Part shown: one piece after another, positions 32,929 to 40,674 of the stretch
How the letters are laid out: each line of letters starts with the position of its first letter
Numbering within the stretch: position 1 is the first letter of the stretch
NCBI GenBank assembly: GCA_002315855.1
Contig: DCIG01000077.1
Location: 15,249-55,922, forward strand
From: Lentisphaeria bacterium UBA1732
Lineage (GTDB): Bacteria > Verrucomicrobiota > Lentisphaeria > Victivallales > UBA1829
Length of the DNA: 40,674 nt
Reading direction: 5' to 3'
Made by a program: the position numbers and the translations under genes
The notes under the pieces: model-generated
Seen by the model: only the letters and a program-made list of their open reading frames with translations
Told to the model about the DNA's origin: nothing
The model's database searches: none

Positions 32929-33498
32929 ATGGCAACACCGAAACTGATTGTTACTTCAGAACAGCTTCGAGGAACGACATTTGAGCTTACGAAAGATGAA
33001 CTGACAGCAGGACGTTCAGATGAGCGCGATATTTGCTTGAAAGACCCGACTGTAAGCACACTCCACTGCAAATTCACGAAGACAGAAAAGGGAGTTATGC
33101 TGGAAGACGTAGGCTCAACCAACGGTACACGCGTCAACGGAGCAAAGATTTCCGCACCTGTTCTGCTGAATACAGGCGACACCGTCCAGATTGGTGCATT
33201 CGAGCTGCTGTATGACAGCGAAGACAAGACGATGCGCATGTCGATTCATCAGACCCAGACGGGCATCAATATCAATGCGGCGAATACGACGCAGACCATC
33301 AAAGCCATGGAACTGTCCGGCTTCACCGTGCGCAAACAGAGCAGCGGGCTGACCAACAAGCTCATTCTGGCACTGGTTATCGTTCTGATTCTTATTTTTC
33401 TTGTACTTCTCGGCTTCTTCTTCCTGAGCATTCAGCAGGGACCGCAGGCGGGTGCAAGCATTCAATCCACCTTGCCCGCAATGAGTGAAATCGCATAA
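32929..33498 (+). CDS. Tail-anchored FHA-domain protein
   Basis: A 189-residue protein. Residues about 10-100 form a forkhead-associated domain with the classic motifs LTAGRSDERDI, VSTLHCKF and DVGSTNGTRVNGAKI. A Gln/Asn/Thr-rich linker leads to one hydrophobic helix, LILALVIVLILIFLVLLGFF, and a short tail. FHA domains bind phosphothreonine, so it probably docks a phosphorylated partner at the cytoplasmic face of the inner membrane. It lies six bases before ftsH, which suggests the two act together, although no link is established. No Ser/Thr kinase is in the window. Confidence 0.88.
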   Translation: MATPKLIVTSEQLRGTTFELTKDELTAGRSDERDICLKDPTVSTLHCKFTKTEKGVMLEDVGSTNGTRVNGAKISAPVLLNTGDTVQIGAFELLYDSEDKTMRMSIHQTQTGININAANTTQTIKAMELSGFTVRKQSSGLTNKLILALVIVLILIFLVLLGFFFLSIQQGPQAGASIQSTLPAMSEIA

Positions 33499-33504
33499 CG
33501 ATCT

Positions 33505-35571
33505 ATGAAAATACCGAAAAAGGATAATGGAACCGCCGGGAAACCGCCGGTTCAGCCGAAACGTCCACCAGCGGCCTTGTTTTTGTGGCTGTTGGCGTTC
33601 CTCGGTCTTGTTTCCATCATTATATTGTATTCGCCGTCGCGTTTTACGACAACAGTGCGCTGGACGACAGACCAGTTCATGGAAAGTCTGAACCAAGGAC
33701 TGATTGTTACTGCGGAAATCATGCCGGAATCGGACAAAATTCTGCATGTTACCGGAGAGTTTCGACAGGAAGCGGCGGGGGTTTTATCTTCCGCCACAGA
33801 ACAACCTGCTGAAAAACAGGATGCAAGCGGGAACAATACACCTGTTGCAGTAACCGATTTGACCATTGCGCCCGGTACACCGGGGAAAAAGCTCAAATAC
33901 ATCACACGACTGTATGCGACCGATTCTCTGATTGCCGAGCTTGAATCCAAGAACGTGGCCGTAACCTTTCTGGAACGCAATGTCTGGTGGAAAGAGGTTC
34001 TGATCAATGTGGCAGTGGCACTGCCGATTCTGCTGATTGTCTATTTCATATTTGCCCGCCAAATCCGCGGAGCAGGACGCGATGCCTTTATGTTCGGGAA
34101 AAGCCGGGCACGCATCATCATGCCCAATGAGAACAAGACCACATTCGATGACGTCGCCGGATGCGAAGAGGCAAAAGAGGAAATCAAGGAAATCGTGGAT
34201 TACCTGAAAGATCCGCTGAAATTCAAACTGGTCGGCGGAAAGATTCCTCACGGTGCGCTTCTGACCGGACCTCCGGGAACCGGGAAGACACTGTTGGCCC
34301 GTGCGGTATCAGGAGAAGCGGGAGTACCGTTCTTCTCCATCAGCGGATCGGATTTTGTGGAAATGTTCGTCGGCGTCGGAGCAAGCCGTGTGCGCGATAT
34401 GTTCAGCCAAGCACGAAAAAATGCACCGAGCCTGATTTTCATTGACGAAATCGATGCGGTGGGACGTTCCAGATTCTCAGGAATCGGCGGCGGACACGAT
34501 GAACGCGAGCAAACACTGAATGCCATGCTTGTGGAAATGGACGGTCTGGAAAAACAGGAAGGCGTAATCGTGCTTGCGGCAACGAACAGGCCCGATGTTC
34601 TCGACCCGGCTCTGCTTCGTCCGGGACGCTTCGACCGACAGATTGTGATTGACCTGCCGGACATCAAAGGACGCCGGAAGATTCTGGATGTACATATCAA
34701 AGACATCCGCATTGATGAAACGGTAGACCTGGATATTATCGCCAAGAGCACACCGGGATTCAGCGGTGCAGATTTGGCAAACCTCGTCAATGAGGCGGCT
34801 TTGCTGGCGGCACGAAAGAATCAGGAAAAAGCAACGCACAAGGACTTTGAAGAAGCCCGCGACAAGGTATGCTTCGGAAGTGAGCGACGCAGCCGCAAGA
34901 TTCCCGAACATGACCGGAAACTCACGGCATGGCATGAATCAGGTCATGCAATCGTCAATCTGTTCCTTGAACACAGCATCCCGCTTCATAAAGTTACGAT
35001 TATCCCCCGCGGACAAGCTCTTGGTCTGACCATGATGATGGAACATGAAGACCGCTATTCGCGTTCACGCAATGAAATGCTGGACATCATCACGACCGAT
35101 CTGGGCGGACGCGTGGCAGAAGAACTGGCACTGGGAGACATCACCGGCGGAGCTTCGCAGGACATCGAACACGCAACCAATCTGGCTCATGCCATGGTCT
35201 GCAATTTCGGTATGAGTGATACCATCGGCACAATCCGTTACGGGGAACGCGGCGACCATATTTATCTGGGACGTGAAATCACCCGCAACGAAGCCTGCAG
35301 TGAACAGACACAACGTGAAATCGATATGGAAATCAAACGCATTGTTCAGATGTGCAAGGAACGTGCGACCAAGATTCTGACCGAACAACGCGCCCGTCTG
35401 GATACGCTGGCCAATGCACTGCTGGAAAAAGAAACGCTTTCCGCAGAAGAAATCCATGAATTACTGGAACTTCCGTTTGAAATGCCCGGCAGTGAACAGG
35501 AAACAGATAAATCTGCGTCTGCGCCGACAGAAGCGACAGCGCAGGAAACGCCTAAAACTCCGGCGGAATAA
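33505..35571 (+). CDS. ftsH: ATP-dependent zinc metalloprotease FtsH
   Basis: A 688-residue membrane protease. There are two membrane helices (near residues 20-40 and 170-190), with a periplasmic stretch between them that contains an Ala/Glu/Gln-rich insert around residue 95. The AAA module has Walker A GPPGTGKT (255-262), Walker B LIFIDEIDAVG and the second region of homology ATNRPDVLDPALLRPGRFDR. The zinc site is HESGH (477-481). The C-terminus ends in an acidic/Thr-rich tail. FtsH removes damaged or unassembled membrane proteins. Confidence 0.97.
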   Translation: MKIPKKDNGTAGKPPVQPKRPPAALFLWLLAFLGLVSIIILYSPSRFTTTVRWTTDQFMESLNQGLIVTAEIMPESDKILHVTGEFRQEAAGVLSSATEQPAEKQDASGNNTPVAVTDLTIAPGTPGKKLKYITRLYATDSLIAELESKNVAVTFLERNVWWKEVLINVAVALPILLIVYFIFARQIRGAGRDAFMFGKSRARIIMPNENKTTFDDVAGCEEAKEEIKEIVDYLKDPLKFKLVGGKIPHGALLTGPPGTGKTLLARAVSGEAGVPFFSISGSDFVEMFVGVGASRVRDMFSQARKNAPSLIFIDEIDAVGRSRFSGIGGGHDEREQTLNAMLVEMDGLEKQEGVIVLAATNRPDVLDPALLRPGRFDRQIVIDLPDIKGRRKILDVHIKDIRIDETVDLDIIAKSTPGFSGADLANLVNEAALLAARKNQEKATHKDFEEARDKVCFGSERRSRKIPEHDRKLTAWHESGHAIVNLFLEHSIPLHKVTIIPRGQALGLTMMMEHEDRYSRSRNEMLDIITTDLGGRVAEELALGDITGGASQDIEHATNLAHAMVCNFGMSDTIGTIRYGERGDHIYLGREITRNEACSEQTQREIDMEIKRIVQMCKERATKILTEQRARLDTLANALLEKETLSAEEIHELLELPFEMPGSEQETDKSASAPTEATAQETPKTPAE

Positions 35572-35585
35572 ATCTGATTCCGACC

Positions 35586-35885
35586 ATGAAAATCGAAGAA
35601 CTCAGCCCGTTGATCCGTTCCGGCTCCGGCGGGCTTTTTCTTTCCTGTCATGTCCAGCCCGGTGCATCAAGAACGAATATCGCAGGCGTATACGGAACCG
35701 CATTAAAAATCGCACTGGCGGCTCCGCCTGTGGACGGAAAAGCCAATAAAGAACTCTGCATTTTTCTGGCAAAGAAACTCAAACTGCCGAAGTCATCAGT
35801 CCAGCTGACAGCTGGTTTGACATCGCGAAACAAAACGGTTTTTCTGCCGGGTATCACGCCGGAACAGCTTGCAGAAAAGTTATAA
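35586..35885 (+). CDS. DUF167/YggU-family protein
   Basis: A 99-residue protein with the family pattern HVQPGASRTNIAGVYGTALK, then AAPPVDGKANKELCIFLAKK and a C-terminal LTSRNKTVFLPGITPE. The function of the family is unknown. It sits 14 bases after ftsH and immediately before mnmA. Confidence 0.9.
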   Translation: MKIEELSPLIRSGSGGLFLSCHVQPGASRTNIAGVYGTALKIALAAPPVDGKANKELCIFLAKKLKLPKSSVQLTAGLTSRNKTVFLPGITPEQLAEKL

Positions 35886-35886
35886 T

Positions 35887-36996
35887 ATGGAACAAACAGA
35901 CATTCTTATGGACAAAGGCTATCGGCCATTCCGGGAACTTCCGACCGGAGCACATATCCTTGTCGGGTTCAGCGGAGGTGTCGATTCCACGGTTACGGCA
36001 CTGCTTGCCCTGCGCAGCGGATACAGTGTTACAGGCGTCCGTATGACCCTGTTTGAAGAAGATTCGTCAGAATCCGCCGAAAAGGCACAATCTGCGGCAG
36101 ACAAGATTGGAATCAGACTGATTACCGTGCCGCTGGCAAGCAGATTCCGTGAACGGGTACTGCGTCCATCATGGGAAACATTTCAGGCAGGATTCACGCC
36201 CAATCCATGTGCACTGTGCAACCCCCGCGTTAAATTCGGGGCACTGCTTCCGCTGATTGAAGAATATGGATGCGATGCGTTTGCCACCGGGCATTATGCA
36301 AAAGTATTCACAGAAAACGGGAAAACTGTTTTAGCGAGAGGAGAGTTCCGTCCGAAAGACCAGTCCTATTTTTTATTCGGACTATCACAGGAACAGTTGG
36401 GAAAAGTCGTTTTTCCACTGGGAGCCATGAGCAAAGATGAGGTACGGGCAATCGCCGCAGAAGCAGGGATGCCCAATGCAAAAGCAAAAGAAAGTCAGGA
36501 CGCCTGCTTCATGCCGCCAAACCAAACAGCGGCAGGGTTTCTGAAAGATTTCTTCCATGCACATCCGAAACCAGGACCGTTCCGCTGTCATCCTGACGGG
36601 CATATCCTCGGACATCATGACGGGATTTACAACTTCACCATCGGACAACGCAAAGGGACGGGTGTTGCCATGGGGGTACCCGCATGGATCAGTAAGATTG
36701 ACGGGCAGGACTGTTCCGTATGGATTACGACCGATTCAGATGTTCTGCTGGCAAACGGACTGAAGACGGATGCAATGCACTGGGTTGCAGAGCCGCAAGC
36801 GGAAATTTTTCATGCGCAAGTGCAAATCAGATACCGTTCGCGTCCCGTTGAATCCGAAATCCATCTGCAAAATGACGGGACGGCTGAAATCAAATTTGAA
36901 ACGCCGATTCGGGCGGTAACCCCCGGTCAGGCGGCAGTGCTGTATGACGGAGACCGATTAATCGGAGGCGGCCAGATCAGACAAGCAATCCAGTAA
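35887..36996 (+). CDS. mnmA: tRNA-uridine 2-sulfurtransferase MnmA
   Basis: A 369-residue PP-loop enzyme that thiolates U34 of Lys, Glu and Gln tRNAs. The PP-loop is LVGFSGGVDSTVTALLAL. The two catalytic cysteines are in PNPCALCNPRVKF and ESQDACFMP. A C-terminal OB-like region starts NFTIGQRKGTGVAMG. The start is uncertain: ATG 35887 is one base after the upstream stop, a TTG at 35869 would overlap the DUF167 gene, and ATG 35908 is also possible. None has a strong ribosome site, so translation is probably coupled. It is the last gene before a bidirectional terminator. Confidence 0.92.
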   Translation: MEQTDILMDKGYRPFRELPTGAHILVGFSGGVDSTVTALLALRSGYSVTGVRMTLFEEDSSESAEKAQSAADKIGIRLITVPLASRFRERVLRPSWETFQAGFTPNPCALCNPRVKFGALLPLIEEYGCDAFATGHYAKVFTENGKTVLARGEFRPKDQSYFLFGLSQEQLGKVVFPLGAMSKDEVRAIAAEAGMPNAKAKESQDACFMPPNQTAAGFLKDFFHAHPKPGPFRCHPDGHILGHHDGIYNFTIGQRKGTGVAMGVPAWISKIDGQDCSVWITTDSDVLLANGLKTDAMHWVAEPQAEIFHAQVQIRYRSRPVESEIHLQNDGTAEIKFETPIRAVTPGQAAVLYDGDRLIGGGQIRQAIQ

Positions 36997-37020
36997 ACAA
37001 AGCATTTTCAACAAAAAAAC

Positions 37021-37068
37021 AACGGAGCGCAACTGTGATATTACACAGAAACACTCCGTTTTTTTTTG
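37021..37068 (+). terminator. Terminator after mnmA, possibly bidirectional
   Basis: AACGGAG (37021-37027) pairs with CTCCGTT, enclosing an inner stem CTGTG with CACAG (37033-37048). A run of about ten T follows on the plus strand. On the minus strand the hairpin is followed by GTTTTTTT, so it can also end the converging orphan gene. Confidence 0.85.
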
Positions 37069-37135
37069 CGTTATGGAATTACGCAGGAATGACGGGTATC
37101 GCTATTCATTCACTGAAATAACAGCGACGATATTA

Positions 37136-39352
37136 TTATTTTGCGGGGGCAGCAGATTCCGATTCCTCCGGAGCAGCGGAGGCAGCAGGAACAGAAACAG
37201 CTTCCGTTTGCTGTGCAGGCGCAGGAGTCTCCGCTTTTTTCTCCTGTCGCGTAAAATACCACACACATGCGGCAATCAATGCGATGAGGATTACCAAGAT
37301 TGAAATAATGAAGTGTCTTTTCCGAGCATCATCTTCCGTTCCCGGAGGTGCAAAAATACCAACCAGCTGACTTCCGGCAGGGAGCTGCGGGACATAGGTG
37401 AAGTAACGCCCCAAAGCAAGGGACATGCGCATTTTGCGGTTCATAGCACAGCCATTCGCCTCAAAAAACAGAGTAAGACTGCGAGTAAAAAGTTTAATCA
37501 GTCCGGCAATCACAAACGGTGCGCCAAAGACAATGATAATGCCCGCCAAAACAGAAACAATCGTAACAGGAGACACGTCTTTCAGGCTTTTCGCCATAAA
37601 TGCGAAACTGCTTCCAATCGCGGCAATTCCAAGACCACCGCCCATCAAAAGCATGGAACCATTGACCGCAGAGGATTTCGGCGCGGGGGGAGCTTCCATA
37701 GAAGAAACAGCTTTTGTTTCAAACTCTTTGCTCCGCGTAGAGAGATATTTATCCGCCTGCTTGTGAATCAATTCGCCGAATTTGACAAACGGCTGCCAGA
37801 AAACCTCCGCAACCGAAACCGGCTGGCGCAGGAAATCAATGACAACCGCATCCCAGATTTTGCCGTCATCCGTATAGAAAAGACCATTTTTCCCAATGAA
37901 GAGATTTTTCATATTGCCGGATGTAACAGCGACGGCAATCGTGATTTTCTTCATGGCAGCACCAACACCGGTTGTGGCATTCAGGTACATCACGCAGATA
38001 TTGCTTTTCTCGACAATCGCCTTATGCGCGGCGAGGTCCGTAACCACCATGGCAAGCTGGAATGCACGACCATCCATAATGAGTTTACCGGCAAGCAATA
38101 AAGACGGCTCCATGCGGGAGAAAAGCGACTTCATGCTGACAAAGTTATTCAGGAAGAGGCGCATATTTTTCTGGCAGAGGAGAAGTTTGTGCACCAAAGC
38201 ACAATTGCCGATATTCAACGCAACCGCCTCATCCTTCTGTATCAGCTGACGAATCGCGGCGGCAGTTTTGCCATTCTGAAACTCGTTCAATTTTGCCATA
38301 TCCACACCGTCCAAAGAGGCGGTTGGCTTGGCTTGCGACCATGCACCGTAAGAGGCAAGTTTCGATTTCAGGTCGTTCCATTCGGTTTCAGTAATCTGCC
38401 ACAATTCACCGGGGCAAGCCGCACGATAAGCCTGAATAAAAGATTTCACAGAGGCAGAAAAGGCAGGATTCAAACGTCCATTCACATGGAGGACACAATC
38501 CGAAGATGCCGGAGCCAGCGGGGCTTTGTCAAAGAATGCACCGACACTGGATTTGTCCAACGGGTCAAAGGTATTGTGATAAACAGCAGCAACTCCCTCC
38601 CCCGCAAAAACAAGTGCACGGCAGTTTTCAAAATACTGGTCAATCACTGAGCACAAAGGACGGGTCAAGGTCCAAAGTTCAGCGGTTTTCGCTTCGCCAA
38701 ACGGATAAATCGAATCATGTTCTTTCTGTTCCTGCGAGCGCCAGACAAGGTATGCGGCAGAGGATTTCTCAAACTGTTCCAATTCTGCGGCACTGATCCC
38801 CAGCGCACCGGAACGGTCGACTTTTGAACCGCAAACCGTCATAATCAAACGCACCCAGTCGGCAATGTTTGCATCGGGAACAGGATCGGGAGGGATGATG
38901 CCATCGCCGTTCTGCAAAGAATCGGAAACACGGGTCTGATAATCGTCAATTTGCGACAGAGCCAGCATCTCGTCTTCTTTCTTGCCCAACTGCTTCAATG
39001 CGATACGAAGAGTTTCCGCAATCTGTTTGCCATCTGGATTCTCAGGATTCAACGCTGCAATGGAAATTCTGTCAGAGGCGGTCATCACCCCGGAGGTATC
39101 ACGAAGGACGCCAAGCATCCACGCAAGGAGTTCGCGGACGGCATTTACACGGATACGACCGGTATCATCGCGTTTCATCAGGTCAAGGAACGGAGCTTCA
39201 CAGCGAACAGCATTCACGGCAATGCTCATCATCGCCCAATGAGCAGGGTCAAGCGATAAAATATCATGGAGATCGGCTTCGGAATTAACAGAGAGCTGAA
39301 GACTGCCGCCAATACGCTGGAAATGAACTTGTTTCGAGTCAGAGGAGGTCAT
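37136..39352 (-). CDS. Large membrane protein of unknown family
   Basis: A 738-residue protein that I do not recognise. The first roughly 560 residues are soluble, with mixed helices and a beta-rich part near residues 440-530 (ICVMYLNATTGVGAAMKKI, LFIGKNGLFYTDDGKIWDAV). Three hydrophobic helices follow: GSMLLMGGGLGIAAIGSSFA, VSVLAGIIIVFGAPFVIAGL and HFIISILVILIALIAACVWY. It ends in an Ala/Pro/Glu-rich tail of about 40 residues. Its ATG overlaps the stop of the upstream glycosyltransferase as ATGA, so the two are translationally coupled and probably act together at the inner membrane. A frame start at 39451 inside that gene is rejected. Confidence 0.75.
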   Translation of the reverse strand: MTSSDSKQVHFQRIGGSLQLSVNSEADLHDILSLDPAHWAMMSIAVNAVRCEAPFLDLMKRDDTGRIRVNAVRELLAWMLGVLRDTSGVMTASDRISIAALNPENPDGKQIAETLRIALKQLGKKEDEMLALSQIDDYQTRVSDSLQNGDGIIPPDPVPDANIADWVRLIMTVCGSKVDRSGALGISAAELEQFEKSSAAYLVWRSQEQKEHDSIYPFGEAKTAELWTLTRPLCSVIDQYFENCRALVFAGEGVAAVYHNTFDPLDKSSVGAFFDKAPLAPASSDCVLHVNGRLNPAFSASVKSFIQAYRAACPGELWQITETEWNDLKSKLASYGAWSQAKPTASLDGVDMAKLNEFQNGKTAAAIRQLIQKDEAVALNIGNCALVHKLLLCQKNMRLFLNNFVSMKSLFSRMEPSLLLAGKLIMDGRAFQLAMVVTDLAAHKAIVEKSNICVMYLNATTGVGAAMKKITIAVAVTSGNMKNLFIGKNGLFYTDDGKIWDAVVIDFLRQPVSVAEVFWQPFVKFGELIHKQADKYLSTRSKEFETKAVSSMEAPPAPKSSAVNGSMLLMGGGLGIAAIGSSFAFMAKSLKDVSPVTIVSVLAGIIIVFGAPFVIAGLIKLFTRSLTLFFEANGCAMNRKMRMSLALGRYFTYVPQLPAGSQLVGIFAPPGTEDDARKRHFIISILVILIALIAACVWYFTRQEKKAETPAPAQQTEAVSVPAASAAPEESESAAPAK

Positions 39353-40527
39353 TTTGGAGATTCTCCGGTTGGATTGTTTCGATTGCTGTTGAATTGAAGA
39401 AGTGTCAGCAGAAGCAAAAGCACAATACCCTGCAATAAAAGGACACAGCATGTCATGAAATCACCCCACAGAAGGGGCAGAGCACCAAGCCCTGCAACCA
39501 CGCAAAGCAAATGAATCAGACGCACCGCTTCGGGGCGGGTCAAGCCCATCCGTACAAAACGATGGGAAATGTGGTTGTGGTCGCCGATGTAAACAGGCTT
39601 GTGATGGTACAGGCGAATCAGAACCACAGCAATCGTATCAAAAACCGGAACCGCAAGAATAAACAGAGGAATCAAGACGGAAAAACGTGTACTGGCAATC
39701 TGCGGATTGTAATAGGTCGCTTTTGCACTGATCACGGCAATGAGGAAGCCTAACAGATGACTGCCGGCATCCCCCATGAAAATACTCGCCGGAGCAGCAT
39801 TGAAGAACCAAAAACCGACTGCGGCACCCGCGGCACACAAGGATATTGCACAAATAAAGAACTGCCCCTGCACACAGGATGCGGCGGCAAAAAACAAGAA
39901 TGCAATCGCGGCAGTCCCGGCGGCAAGACCATCCATATTATCAAAGAAATTAATGCCGTTCATAATGAAAAGGAACCAGAAAACCGTAATGGGAACCGTT
40001 ATCCACAAGGAGGGAATAAACACGGAAATACGGATGCCTCCAAACAGAACCGCGACAAGGACAATCAGAAACTGAACAAGGAATTTTTTCCATGCTTTAA
40101 GTGCATATTTGTCGTCAATCGCGCCCAGCAGAACAGAAGATACCGCACAAAGACAGATTACGATTAACTCTGAACGAACATTCTGAAGACCGCCCACAAA
40201 ATCGGGCAAGGCAGATTGAGAACATGAAATCCAAATCACACCGGCAATAATCGGAGCAAGCCAGCCGCATAAGATGGCAAGTCCGCCCAGCAAAGGCGTT
40301 GCTTTTCTGTGAAGTTTATGACCTTCGGAATTCGGGACATCCATGAGACCGATTTTCGCGGCCAAGCGTTTGCAGAAAGGAGTCATCAAAGTCGAGACCA
40401 AAAGCGAAACGGAAAAAAGCAGAAGTACAACGCCAATCACCTGCCACGGATTGGAACAAACACGGGAATCAAAAAACATGGTGCCGGACGATGCGGGAGT
40501 TTCAGCTGCAAAAAGAGGAAGATTCAT
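39349..40527 (-). CDS. WecA/TagO-type undecaprenyl-phosphate sugar-1-phosphate transferase
   Basis: A 392-residue membrane enzyme of glycosyltransferase family 4 (MraY/WecA) with about ten helices. Motifs are DVPNSEGHKLHRKATPLLGG, the NGINFFDNMDGLAAG loop with catalytic Asp residues, FMGDAGSHLLGF, and GDHNHISHRFVRMGL, the His-rich loop of the WecA/TagO branch. MraY would lack this last motif. It would load a sugar phosphate, commonly GlcNAc-1-P, onto undecaprenyl phosphate to start O-antigen or wall polymer synthesis. It is followed by the coupled orphan membrane protein. Confidence 0.9.
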   Translation of the reverse strand: MNLPLFAAETPASSGTMFFDSRVCSNPWQVIGVVLLLFSVSLLVSTLMTPFCKRLAAKIGLMDVPNSEGHKLHRKATPLLGGLAILCGWLAPIIAGVIWISCSQSALPDFVGGLQNVRSELIVICLCAVSSVLLGAIDDKYALKAWKKFLVQFLIVLVAVLFGGIRISVFIPSLWITVPITVFWFLFIMNGINFFDNMDGLAAGTAAIAFLFFAAASCVQGQFFICAISLCAAGAAVGFWFFNAAPASIFMGDAGSHLLGFLIAVISAKATYYNPQIASTRFSVLIPLFILAVPVFDTIAVVLIRLYHHKPVYIGDHNHISHRFVRMGLTRPEAVRLIHLLCVVAGLGALPLLWGDFMTCCVLLLQGIVLLLLLTLLQFNSNRNNPTGESPK

Positions 40528-40590
40528 TGTGAAGACGTTAATTTTTTGAAAGGCAGGGGAAAATGTCTGCCGAAAACCAAATGTTTATGT

Positions 40591-40618
40591 AATATATCAG
40601 TATATTCAAGGAAGTCAA
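40591..40618 (-). promoter_or_regulatory. Sigma70-type promoter of the WecA-like operon
   Basis: On the minus strand TTGACT (40618-40613) and TATATT (40596-40591) are separated by 16 bases. The transcript would start near 40584. Confidence 0.7.
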
Positions 40619-40674
40619 ATGATTTCCGCTGAAAAAGACAGGGAAAGTGAAAAAAGTTAATTGAAAAAGTAAAC

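Overview
The window looks like chromosome from a Lentisphaerae/Victivallales-type bacterium of the PVC group. The strongest taxonomic hints are a pseudopilin with the N-terminus HFTLIELLVVIAIIGILAA and a C-terminal H-X9-DG motif, three scattered secreted carbohydrate-active enzymes, and clear Gram-negative features (secretin-like outer-membrane proteins, lipoproteins). No phage, IS element, CRISPR array or rRNA was seen. The 5' end of a tRNA-Glu gene is cut by the left window edge.

Layout. 1-2400: partial tRNA-Glu and a GH43 enzyme, both on the minus strand. 2523-6670, plus strand: EamA-type transporter, VOC metalloenzyme, an AT-rich antitoxin/COG4185 kinase pair, NADH pyrophosphatase NudC, two small membrane proteins and a strong terminator. 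6692-8305, minus: thiC behind a TPP riboswitch. 8381-13571, plus: an operon of lipoprotein, two paralogous secretin-like proteins and a MarR regulator. 13594-15746, minus: CE12 esterase and pseudopilin. 15879-19723, plus: McsA, a catalytically degenerate McsB and a membrane histidine kinase. 19800-21576, plus: a trp attenuator (leader peptide and alternative hairpins) in front of a TrpB2-type tryptophan synthase beta gene. 21637-24387, minus: a DUF5060/DUF4038 glycosidase and an EI24-family membrane protein. 24523-25512, plus: a tandem chagasin-type (I42) protease inhibitor. 25591-28850, minus: pyrR-pyrB-pyrC-tsaE. 29021-32542, minus: tig-clpP-clpX. 32657-37068, plus: FHA protein, ftsH, a DUF167 protein and mnmA. 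37136-40618, minus: a WecA/TagO-type glycosyltransferase translationally coupled to a 738-residue orphan membrane protein.

The most notable signals are: (1) a complete, ribosome-mediated trp attenuator outside the taxa where it is usually described; (2) a McsB protein that keeps the guanido-kinase fold but has lost its catalytic and ATP-binding residues, encoded with McsA and a histidine kinase; (3) a dispersed intergenic palindrome built on GAGCTGATTTCAAA and its complement, present in about a dozen full or partial copies, mostly in 5' UTRs; and (4) an operon of two secretin-like paralogs with no other secretion genes. Promoters are unusually easy to read here: TTGAnA, a 16-17 bp spacer, then TATAtT/TATAGT, often preceded by GC. 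They were used to choose several gene starts.
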